Shown: piece after piece, positions 51,172-58,657 of the stretch
Layout: each line of letters opens with the position of its first letter
Numbering within the stretch: position 1 is the first letter of the stretch
NCBI RefSeq assembly: GCF_017833415.1
Contig: NZ_JAFICC010000003.1
Coordinates: 310,001 to 374,000 of the forward strand
Length of the DNA stretch: 64,000 nucleotides
Source: Flavobacterium sp. 1355
GTDB lineage: Bacteria; Bacteroidota; Bacteroidia; Flavobacteriales; Flavobacteriaceae
Reading direction: 5' to 3'
The notes under the pieces: model-generated
What the model was told of the DNA's origin: nothing
The model's database searches: none
What the model saw: the letters and a program-made list of their open reading frames with translations, nothing else
Translations under genes and position numbers: made by a program

Positions 51172-53307
51172 TTATCTATAGAAGCCCATTGCAACGCCAC
51201 CGTCTACGTTTAGTGCATTTCCGGTCGATTTACCCAGTAAACCGCCTACAAATGCAAAACAGGCGTTTGCAATATCATCGGGCAATATGATTTCATTCAG
51301 TAAGGTGCGTTTGGCATAGTATGCCGGAAGCTCCTCTACGGTAACCCCGTATGCTTTTGCGCGTCCTTCTGCCCAGCCTCCCGACCAGATGTTCGAGTCG
51401 GAGATCACTGCATCGGGGTTTACCGTGTTCACACGGATTTTATCCGTACCCAGTTCTGCCGCCATAAGGCGCGTGAGGTGTGCCTGGGCGGCTTTGGCCG
51501 AGCCGTAACCCGGATTGTTAGGGCCTGCAACTACCGCATTCTTGGATACGATGTTTACGATATCACCGCCAAATCCCTGTTTGCGCATGACTTCTATTGC
51601 AGCTTTTGAAACTATGAACTGCCCTTTTACCAGGATATCGTATAAGCGGTCCCATTCCTCAAGGCTGTGTTCGGCTATTGATTTGGAGATACTGATCCCG
51701 GCATTGTTCACCACAATGTCCACGCCTCCAAATGCCAGACAAGCTTCGTCTAATGCCTTTTCTGTGCTTTTCTCATCGGTGACATTCAATAATGTGCCTG
51801 CAACGGTATCTTTTCCAAATGATTTAATGAAATCTGCTGTTGTTTCCTGCAGGCGTTCCTCGTTGATATCGTTGATGATCACACAGGCGCCTTCCTGGGC
51901 AAATTTCTTTGCTATCGCCTTGCCTATTCCTCCGCCCGATCCGGTAATCAGTGCTACCCTTCCGGAGAGTGCTTTTGGTTTTGGCATTCTTTGGAGCTTG
52001 GCTTCTTCGAGTAACCAGTATTCGATATCAAAGGCTTCCTGATGCGGAAGTGAGGTGTATTCTGAAACGGCTTCGGCGCCTTTCATCACATTTACTGCAT
52101 TGATGTAATATTCTGATGCCAGTCGTGCCATGGTTTTGTCTTTGGCAAAAGTGAACATTCCAACTCCCGGATATAATATTACCACTGGGTTTGGGTCACG
52201 CATGGCTGGCGAATTATCTTTCTTACAGTTGTTGTAATATTCTTTGTATAATGTTCTGTAGGCTTCAAAAGCAGGTTTTAGTTTTGCTTTTACGGCTTCC
52301 GGGTCGGACAGGTCCTCGTTTGGATCGAGTTCGAGTACCAACGGGCTGATTTTGGTTCTCAAAAAATGGTCCGGACAGGAAGTCCCTAGCGGGGCCAGTT
52401 TATCCAGATCATTTGAGTTGATGAATTCCAGAACCCTCGCATCGTCGGTATAATGACCAATCATCTGGCGCTCTGACGAGCAGAACCCTCTTAAAATCGG
52501 GGCCACTTTTGCCGCTTTTACTTTACGTTCGTTTTCCGGTAAGCTTTGTATTTTTTGTCCTCCGAATACGGGACGTTTTTTTCCGTAGCTGTTCTCCAGG
52601 TATTCAGCACATTTCTCAATTACTTCCAGTGTGTTGATATAACTTTCGTATGAGGTGTCCCCCCAGGTAAATAGTCCGTGGGAGCCCAGCATGATGCCTC
52701 TTAGTTTTTTTCCTTTTTTGGCTGCTTCTTCAAGGCATGCCCTTAATTGTAATCCAAGGTCGAAACCCGGACGCTGCCAGCCTACCCAGCCGATTTCGCC
52801 GTCAAATAGTTCTTCGGTGATTCTCGCCCCGTCTTTGGCCGCTGCAATGGCGATGGCTGCATCGGGGTGCAGGTGGTCGATGTGTTTGAAGGGCAAAAAC
52901 CCGTGCAAGGGTGTGTCGATTGATGGTGCTTTTGAAGCCAGATCAAAAATACAGTGGTTAAAAAGTTCCACCATTTCGTCCTCGAATTCAATGCCCCTGT
53001 AAACGTTTTCCAGATTGCGGAGTCTTTCTAAATACAGGGCTGCACAGCCCGATTTGGTCAGTGTGCCGATATCGCCTCCCGAGCCCTTGATCCACATTAC
53101 TTCTGAGCTGCTTCCCGTTAAGGGGTCTTTGTCTGTTATCTTTACCGAGGTGTTGCCTCCTCCGTAGTTGGTTAGCCTTAAGTCGGCCCCCAGTATATTG
53201 GAACGATAAATAAAAAGCGCTACTTCATCTCCTGCCAAAGCCGATGCTTTGCTCTCATCCCATAAATAGCTGACGTGCTTAAAATTCATATTGGTTATTT
53301 TTGACAT
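51172..53307 (-). CDS. rhaEW: Bifunctional rhamnulose-1-phosphate aldolase / lactaldehyde dehydrogenase
   Basis: Fusion of two enzymes in 711 residues. The class II aldolase part (about 10-430) has Zn-binding His142, 145, 147 in KHIDHLHPDA and His210 in GSHGLFTWGD; it splits L-rhamnulose 1-phosphate into dihydroxyacetone phosphate and L-lactaldehyde. The short-chain dehydrogenase part (about 440-711) has TGSGGGIGKAIA, NNAGIS and the catalytic Tyr/Lys in PGYGSAKAA; it oxidises lactaldehyde to lactate, which LutABC uses. The gene is clearly more GC-rich than its neighbours, with stretches above 55 percent, and long chance frames appear opposite it. Start MSKITNM is assumed; MNFKHVSYLW six codons later is possible. 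Confidence 0.94.
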   Translation of the reverse strand: MSKITNMNFKHVSYLWDESKASALAGDEVALFIYRSNILGADLRLTNYGGGNTSVKITDKDPLTGSSSEVMWIKGSGGDIGTLTKSGCAALYLERLRNLENVYRGIEFEDEMVELFNHCIFDLASKAPSIDTPLHGFLPFKHIDHLHPDAAIAIAAAKDGARITEELFDGEIGWVGWQRPGFDLGLQLRACLEEAAKKGKKLRGIMLGSHGLFTWGDTSYESYINTLEVIEKCAEYLENSYGKKRPVFGGQKIQSLPENERKVKAAKVAPILRGFCSSERQMIGHYTDDARVLEFINSNDLDKLAPLGTSCPDHFLRTKISPLVLELDPNEDLSDPEAVKAKLKPAFEAYRTLYKEYYNNCKKDNSPAMRDPNPVVILYPGVGMFTFAKDKTMARLASEYYINAVNVMKGAEAVSEYTSLPHQEAFDIEYWLLEEAKLQRMPKPKALSGRVALITGSGGGIGKAIAKKFAQEGACVIINDINEERLQETTADFIKSFGKDTVAGTLLNVTDEKSTEKALDEACLAFGGVDIVVNNAGISISKSIAEHSLEEWDRLYDILVKGQFIVSKAAIEVMRKQGFGGDIVNIVSKNAVVAGPNNPGYGSAKAAQAHLTRLMAAELGTDKIRVNTVNPDAVISDSNIWSGGWAEGRAKAYGVTVEELPAYYAKRTLLNEIILPDDIANACFAFVGGLLGKSTGNALNVDGGVAMGFYR

Positions 53308-53334
53308 TGATTATATGTTGGTTAGTTGCTGTAT

Positions 53335-54384
53335 TTATAATGAATTTCCGATTCCTACCAAAACGATTGAAAGCATGATTAATCCTATTCCAAAAAGAAA
53401 TGTGTTGAATGTTTTTTTGGAAACGCCCGACCATTCCTTCAGATAAAATCCCCAGAAATTAGCTGTCAGAATAATTGTTGCCATATGCAGAATCCATGAA
53501 CTTGCACCGTTTCCTAATTTACTTTCTCCCATGCCGTAAAAGAAAAATTGTAAAAACCATAAGGTTCCGGCAAGTGCAGAAAACAATATATTTTTCGTTA
53601 TTGGTGCTTGTGGGCTTGTATAATCACTAAAAGTTTTATTTTTAAAATTAAGATACATACACCAAATGAAATTTGTTGTTAATCCTCCCCAAAGTAAAAC
53701 GATATAGGTTACATTATTCTGAAATAACGGATTACAGCCATTTACAACAGCTTGCTCTGCCATAGGTTTTCCGGCTTCTATTCCGTAATTAAAAAACGAA
53801 CTTAAAATACCTGAAATAACAGCAATTATAAGCCCTTTTACTAAGCTGAAATCTTTGTCTTTATCTTCATGCCCTACCGCAAAATCTTTTTCTTTGAGAA
53901 TTCCGGCTTTTCCGGAAACGGCAATTCCAATCAGACAAATTAAGACTCCAAATAAAACGACCTGCCCGCCAGTATTAGAAAGCATGTGACTAAACGAAAT
54001 CTTGCCTGCGGTTGGGTATAAATCATAATAAAAGGAAGGCACCAAAGCCCCAAAAGCAGAACAGAAACCAAGTATAATAGAATTTCCTAAGGACATTCCC
54101 AGATAACGAACTCCTAATCCGTAAGTTAAGCCACCTATTCCCCAGATTAATCCCATCGAAAAAGTAAATGCTTTTATAGATGGAGAAGCTGCTGCAATAA
54201 TTTCAGCAAAATGCGGAATCGTTAAATAAGCTGCAATTGGCGGAACTATAAGCCAGGAAAAAAAGCCGCCGATGAGCCAATAGCTTTCCCAAGCCCAGTT
54301 TTTTACTTTTTTAAAAGGCATGTAAAAACTCCCTGAAGAAAAGCCCCCAATAGAGTGAAAAATAATTCCCAGTAATGATTCCAT
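53335..54384 (-). CDS. rhaT: L-rhamnose-proton symporter RhaT
   Basis: Ten-span inner-membrane transporter of the drug/metabolite superfamily, 349 residues. The start GIIFHSIGGFSSGSFYMPFK, WESYWLIGGFFSWLIVPP, and GGLTYGLGVRYLGMSLGNS match the RhaT family closely. It is the first gene of the rhamnose series, 27 bases ahead of rhaEW, with a good promoter upstream. It imports rhamnose that has crossed the outer membrane after degradation of rhamnose-bearing glycans. Confidence 0.95.
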   Translation of the reverse strand: MESLLGIIFHSIGGFSSGSFYMPFKKVKNWAWESYWLIGGFFSWLIVPPIAAYLTIPHFAEIIAAASPSIKAFTFSMGLIWGIGGLTYGLGVRYLGMSLGNSIILGFCSAFGALVPSFYYDLYPTAGKISFSHMLSNTGGQVVLFGVLICLIGIAVSGKAGILKEKDFAVGHEDKDKDFSLVKGLIIAVISGILSSFFNYGIEAGKPMAEQAVVNGCNPLFQNNVTYIVLLWGGLTTNFIWCMYLNFKNKTFSDYTSPQAPITKNILFSALAGTLWFLQFFFYGMGESKLGNGASSWILHMATIILTANFWGFYLKEWSGVSKKTFNTFLFGIGLIMLSIVLVGIGNSL

Positions 54385-54498
54385 TTAAATTTTATTTGTG
54401 GTTATTTGATAGTTAATCTGGTTTTGTAAAATAAGATAATGCAAAAAACAAAACTATCCTGTACTATCCTTTAAGATTACGTTTTTATTGTTAAAATC

Positions 54499-54526
54499 CA
54501 AAGATAATTACAAAGAACAGCCACAA
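54499..54526 (-). promoter_or_regulatory. Promoter of the rha operon
   Basis: On the minus strand TTG (54524-54526), 17-base spacer, TATCTTTG (54499-54506), an exact TAnnTTTG match. The start site would be near 54493, giving a leader of about 110 bases before rhaT. Confidence 0.7.
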
Positions 54527-54549
54527 TAAATTAGAAAAATAAATTAAAA

Positions 54550-54566
54550 ATTGCTATTTTAGCAAT
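54550..54566. promoter_or_regulatory. Candidate operator of the rhamnose regulator
   Basis: ATTGCTA-TTT-TAGCAAT, a perfect 7-3-7 palindrome, is 24 bases upstream of the rhaT -33 element in the 374-base region shared with the divergent GntR-family gene. The rest of that region is AT-rich with nothing else I can support. Confidence 0.55.
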
Positions 54567-54758
54567 CGATTTCGTAATTGTCATATCCTCAATTCTGTGA
54601 AAATTAAGAAATTTCCAAAAAATATAAAGGAAGGCTTATTTAGTTCTGCTTGTATTGTAAGAAAAATAAGGTTTTAAAATATTTCAATGGACTTAGATTA
54701 AAAAATAATTTCAAATTATGTCTTTATAACTAAGGAGATAATTTACAAGACCTACACA

Positions 54759-55799
54759 ATGATTAAACTTATTAAAATAGATGAAGATTCAAGGGTTCCA
54801 AAATACAAACAAATTGTAGACTCAATCCTGCAAAATATCGCCAACGGAAATCTTAAGATAAATCAAAAAATACCTTCGATAAATAGTTTTAGCGAAGAGT
54901 TTTATATGTCGAGGGATACTGTTGAAAAAGCTTATAATATTCTAAAAGAACGAAAAATAATTTCTTCGATCAGAGGAAAAGGGTATTATATTACCCGGAC
55001 AAAACTGGAATCTAAGGTGAATATCTTGTTTCTAACCAATAAGCTAAGTGCCTATAAGATGAAAACCTACAGTTCGTTTATCAATACACTTGGTGCAAAC
55101 GCTCATACTGACCTGCATATTTATCATTGCGATGAAACGATGTTTTTAAATTTACTGGACAAATTTGAGGGGGCATACGATTATTATGTTATTACCACAC
55201 ATTTTAAAACTGACGAATTAAAACATTTGAGTTTTACAGATGAAGTTGTAAACGCAATTCGAAATATTCCTCAGGAAAAATTGGTTATTCTGGATAATAT
55301 TAAGCTGGGAATGGGAAGTGAAGTCATTAAAATTTATCAGGATTTTGAAAATGACATTTATAATGCACTAAAGGAAGGCCTGGCTAAAATAACCAAATAC
55401 AATAAACTGGTTTTAGTCTATCCTGATAAAGCGGTTTATCCATATCCGAGAAGAATTCTCCATGGATTCAGAAAATTTTGTGTTGAACATGAAATCAATT
55501 TTGAAATCCTGAGTGAGGTCTATGATGATATAATTCTTAAAAAAGGAGATTTGTTTATCACAATTGAAGAATCTGATCTTGTAAATCTGGTAAAACAAAT
55601 CCGTGACAAGGAATTTGTCCTGGGAAAAGATATCGGGGTAATCTCTTATAATGACACACCTCTTAAAGAGCTTTTGGGTATTACGGTTATGTCGACCGAT
55701 TTTAATGTTATGGGAGAAACGGCTGCCCGAATGATTCTTAATAAAGAAAAAGGACAAGTGAAAGTTCCTTTTAATTTTATTGATCGGAATTCAATTTAA
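54759..55799 (+). CDS. GntR-family regulator with LacI-type sensor domain, probable rhamnose regulator
   Basis: Residues 1-75 are a GntR winged helix (VPKYKQIVDSILQNIANG, IPSINSFSEEFYMSRDTVEKAYNIL, GKGYYI). Residues about 80-346 are a periplasmic-binding-protein-like sensor as in LacI (DYYVITTHF, GMGSEVIKIYQDFENDIY, GDLFITIEESDLVNLVKQIRD, DIGVISYNDTPL, TVMSTDFNVMGETAARMIL). The same architecture is seen in the Bacteroides fucose regulator FucR. It is divergent from rhaT, and a palindrome lies between the two. That it controls the rha genes, and responds to rhamnose or rhamnulose, is inferred from position. Confidence 0.88.
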   Translation: MIKLIKIDEDSRVPKYKQIVDSILQNIANGNLKINQKIPSINSFSEEFYMSRDTVEKAYNILKERKIISSIRGKGYYITRTKLESKVNILFLTNKLSAYKMKTYSSFINTLGANAHTDLHIYHCDETMFLNLLDKFEGAYDYYVITTHFKTDELKHLSFTDEVVNAIRNIPQEKLVILDNIKLGMGSEVIKIYQDFENDIYNALKEGLAKITKYNKLVLVYPDKAVYPYPRRILHGFRKFCVEHEINFEILSEVYDDIILKKGDLFITIEESDLVNLVKQIRDKEFVLGKDIGVISYNDTPLKELLGITVMSTDFNVMGETAARMILNKEKGQVKVPFNFIDRNSI

Positions 55800-55835
55800 A
55801 AAAGCTCTTGTTTGCTAAACTTTTTTACATAAAAA

Positions 55836-55863
55836 AACCTCGTTTAAGTCTATAAACGAGGTT
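55836..55863. terminator. Bidirectional terminator
   Basis: Stem AACCTCGTTTA / TAAACGAGGTT (55836-55846 and 55853-55863) with A run before and T-rich sequence after, between convergent gntR and histone-like genes. Confidence 0.9.
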
Positions 55864-55887
55864 GTATTTTTTAAATAAAAAAAAATA

Positions 55888-56064
55888 CTATTTTTTAGAT
55901 TCTTCGATAGAAACTTTTCTGAACTCTTTTAAAAGTTTTTCAAGTTCTAAAGTTGATTTACGTGCTCTTGCTCCAGCAGCTTTAATACCTTTTTCAGTTA
56001 GAGATTCAGCTTCAGTTTTGAATGTTTCAATTTCGGCGTTGATTTTTACTAATAGATCTTTCAT
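55888..56064 (-). CDS. Histone H1-like (Hc1-type) DNA-associated protein
   Basis: A 58-residue, helical, Lys/Glu/Ala-rich protein from the ATG at 56064 (MKDLLVKINAEIETFKTEAE, GIKAAGARARKSTLELEKLL). The RARKSTLELEKLLKEFRK core is the signature of the small proteins annotated as histone H1 in flavobacteria, related to chlamydial Hc1. It probably binds DNA or RNA; a regulatory role is unproven. The longer frame to 56121 adds a hydrophobic stretch unlike the family and is not used. Confidence 0.85.
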   Translation of the reverse strand: MKDLLVKINAEIETFKTEAESLTEKGIKAAGARARKSTLELEKLLKEFRKVSIEESKK

Positions 56065-56489
56065 GCTTATACTTGTTAAATTAAGGCGCAAAAATAAAAG
56101 TTTGCTTGATAGATAACGCATGTTTAATGTTAAAATTGTAACTGTTTTTGCGTGTTTAGTTAATAATAATTTAATCTGTATTCTTTAAACCTTATAATCA
56201 AACAATTAGAAATCATAATGACATCGGATTTATTTTATTTTTTTTTGTTTCAAATAGTTCTAAAAGGCATTAGCATAAATAAAAGCCGTATTAATCTTTC
56301 ATTTTTGTTTGTTGTTTTATAATTCCTTTTTATTTTTTTTCAGCTAAAAAATATGGACTACTAAATTTTGAATCATTTGAGATATCAACTTCAATTTTAG
56401 CAGATAGTAATTCTTAAACAGCACTTTACTATTAATCCAACATTTTCAGGGCCACGAAATAATATCTATATTAAAAAAATATTTACTGA
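56065..56489. other. 425-base AT-rich stretch with possible gene debris
   Basis: No intact gene. The proximal part must hold the promoter of the histone-like gene. On the minus strand about 56330-56475 two adjacent frames read like protein: ILFRGPENVGLIVKCC, then after a frame change SAKIEVDISNDSKF and SPYFLAEKK before a stop at 56330. This looks like a decayed gene end; family unknown. Confidence 0.35.
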
Positions 56490-56942
56490 TTAGACTACTG
56501 AGGACATGATTCTGGTTTTTAAAGAAGTAAAAGTTTGATTCTCTAATGAATAAGCGGGAAACATAGATTCTGAAAATTGCTGTTTAAAATGCAGACCATT
56601 TTTAAAATTGGTTCGCAAATCTATTATAATTTCTTTTCTTGTTTTTGAGCCATCCAGTAAAAATAAATTATTAAATTCTTCTAAAAAGGACAAACTGTTA
56701 TACAATTGTTTATTAAAAACACAAACTAAAATATCTGTTCCTTCTTTATATAATTTTAAAAATTCGATGAGTTCAAATTTATTATATACAACAAATATCA
56801 ACCGATCAAAATTTTTGATTTTGTTTTCTTCTTCTTCCATAAAGAAAGCATCAGTAAATTCAAATTCCTTATTAAATTTCTTTTTGAACATTTTTACAAA
56901 TACTCTTTTATTGTCGCAGATTAAAATATTTTTCTTTCCCAT
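56490..56942 (-). CDS. Uncharacterised 150-residue protein, possibly a degenerate receiver-like fold
   Basis: I do not recognise this protein. It starts KKNILICDNKRVFVKMF, which looks like the first strand and helix of a response-regulator receiver (ILIVDD type), followed by alternating hydrophobic strands (RLIFVVYN, DILVCVFN, NLFLLDGS) and helices. The usual phospho-acceptor Asp is not in place (FVVYN where a receiver has an Asp), so if the fold is right it is not phosphorylated. No signal peptide or membrane span. Neighbours are remnants, and the composition is very Phe/Lys/Asn-rich, so it may be a young or transferred gene. Confidence 0.5.
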   Translation of the reverse strand: MGKKNILICDNKRVFVKMFKKKFNKEFEFTDAFFMEEEENKIKNFDRLIFVVYNKFELIEFLKLYKEGTDILVCVFNKQLYNSLSFLEEFNNLFLLDGSKTRKEIIIDLRTNFKNGLHFKQQFSESMFPAYSLENQTFTSLKTRIMSSVV

Positions 56943-57005
56943 AATTCTAAATCATTCAATAATTGAAACCATTTATTAGCTTTAAAAAGGATTAGGTTTT
57001 GTTTC

Positions 57006-57215
57006 CTAAATTTTTGTGATCTCTGTTACATTACTTTCTACAAAAGCTAGCAGTTTGTTCATATTTCTTCCGTCAGTGTGTTTATTTGAAATAGAAATAA
57101 TATGTTGCTCAGCATCTTTAACATATAAAAAGAAAAAGTCTTTTGTTAAAATCGCTTTTTCGATCTGACTCCATTTATGCGCAAACGCACCTTGTTCTGT
57201 AAAGTCCAAATACAC
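57006..57215 (-). pseudogene. C-terminal fragment of a YcxB-like membrane protein
   Basis: Open frame of 69 codons whose sequence (HKWSQIEKAILTKDFFFLYV, IISISNK, LLAFVESNV) reads as the soluble C-terminal half of a YcxB-like PH-fold membrane protein. The N-terminal part with two membrane spans is missing. The frame begins at a GTG inside a sequence that also encodes a PorP/SprF N-terminus in another frame, so it is a truncated gene joined to a foreign start. Family assignment is by eye. Confidence 0.55.
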
Positions 57216-57351
57216 TAGGAAGACCCCGGGTACCTGTATATCCTGGATTAATTGTTAAGGTATTGTACATATACTGTGTGTATTGCGATTCCTGTTGGCT
57301 AAAGCATCGGATATAACACATGAAAATTAAAAACAGTAAAATTGTTTTCAT
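57175..57351 (-). pseudogene. N-terminal remnant of a PorP/SprF-family type IX secretion protein
   Basis: ATG at 57351, stop at 57175, 58 codons. The frame gives a signal peptide (KTILLFLIFMCYIRCFSQ) and then QYTQYMYNTLTINPGYTGTR and LPSVFGLYRT, the very characteristic opening of PorP/SprF outer-membrane proteins of the type IX secretion and gliding machinery (about 300 residues when complete). After GLYRT the frame hits unrelated sequence and a stop, and the downstream DNA encodes the YcxB-like fragment in another frame. The junction lies within about 57195-57220. Confidence 0.75.
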
Positions 57352-57808
57352 ATCTAATGCTTTATTTTGGATAGTAAAACACTAATTGATTAGATCGATA
57401 CAGAAAGGGATTCTGTTAGAAAGATCTCGTTTTTACAAAAATCTATTTATAAATTATCTGGGTAACATATAACCCTATGTTCATAAATCAGATTATCTAA
57501 AAAGACAAATTGAACAATAATAGCTTATATTGAAACTACAATTATAATGATTCACAATAGAGATTAGAATAGAAGTAACGGCAAGTAAATAAAAGACAAC
57601 CGGAGCGAACAGATTAAATCTGTATACGCAATAATTTCTCTGAAAATTAATTATATAAAAGGAAAAGGCTAATAAAAAAATAGGCCGCTATCTTATTTGG
57701 GAAAAAATAGCTTAATTTCTAAATGATATATAAAAGCGTTTATTAAAAACAAAACAACTATCAAATATACTGAATATCAATTAATTAAAAAAATTTATTA
57801 ACAAGAAA
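57352..57808. other. 457-base intergenic stretch, nothing supported
   Basis: AT-rich DNA without a convincing frame, strong hairpin or promoter box on either strand. It separates the remnant zone from the pectin block. Confidence 0.6.
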
Positions 57809-58552
57809 TTATTTAACTCCCTTTTGAAGTTTATGAAGTGATCTGTCTTGTAAGAGTTTAATCTGATTGATTACAATTTGCGCTATTTCTGTAGCGCCTT
57901 TTAATGAGAGATGTGTATCGTCATTTTTATCTTCTTTATAATATGGGTTTTCACCTGCTTTAAAATGTAAATGAAGCTGTTTTGATTTCTCAGGTCCATA
58001 AGATTGCTCTAACAATTCTGTATGATACTCCAAATCTATAAAGGGTACTTTATATTCCTGTGCAACTAATCTGGTCTCTAGAGGATAATTTCCGTGAGTA
58101 GGCTGTAAAACGCCTTTTTCATTAAAATTTCTTCTTGCAATAGAAGACAGTAATATAGGATATGCTCCTTTCTCACGTGTTTCTTTTACAAAACGTATGA
58201 GGTTGTATCGATAGCTTGTATGTGGGTTTGTATATCTTTGTGGATCTTCTGTTTTTTCGTCATTATGTCCAAATTGAATCAGGACATAATCTCCTTTTTT
58301 TAGTTTTTTACAGATAGAATCCCAGCGGTTTTCATTAAGAAAGCTTTTTGTACTTCTTCCATTTACAGCTTTATTTTCGATTATAATATTGTCTTTAAAA
58401 AAAGGCTGCAAAACCTGTGCCCAGCCATGTTCAGGATTGGTATCAGGGTCTTTTTTATTTGCCATTGTTGAGTCTCCTATACAATATATTGTAGTTTTTT
58501 GAGCAAAACAGCTTATGGTAATCAGGCACAGTAACAACAAATATTTTTTCAT
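57809..58552 (-). CDS. Rhamnogalacturonan acetylesterase, SGNH family (CE12)
   Basis: Removes acetyl groups from rhamnogalacturonan so that lyases and hydrolases can act. Signal peptide to about residue 18 (SCFAQ). SGNH blocks are complete: Ser28 in IGDSTMA, Gly65 in VNGRSTKSF, Asn97 in IQFGHNDEK, and Asp212/His214 in NDDTHLS. The 247-residue length and GDSTMA plus HGWAQVLQP are typical of CE12. Last gene of the pectin block, about 105 bases after the GH28 gene on the same strand. Confidence 0.92.
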   Translation of the reverse strand: MKKYLLLLCLITISCFAQKTTIYCIGDSTMANKKDPDTNPEHGWAQVLQPFFKDNIIIENKAVNGRSTKSFLNENRWDSICKKLKKGDYVLIQFGHNDEKTEDPQRYTNPHTSYRYNLIRFVKETREKGAYPILLSSIARRNFNEKGVLQPTHGNYPLETRLVAQEYKVPFIDLEYHTELLEQSYGPEKSKQLHLHFKAGENPYYKEDKNDDTHLSLKGATEIAQIVINQIKLLQDRSLHKLQKGVK

Positions 58553-58657
58553 TTTGATTTTTATTTAAAGTTGAATAGAATCTTTAAACTGTGTTTTAAG
58601 CAAATCCAATTAGTATATTTTTAAGTTTTAAGAAATCAGAACCTTAGATTGCTTAAA

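Noticed and set aside
51515..52042. 175-codon open frame on the plus strand opposite rhaEW
   Set aside because: Explained by the GC-rich coding sequence on the other strand; the protein is Ser/Pro/Arg-rich with no domain or start context.
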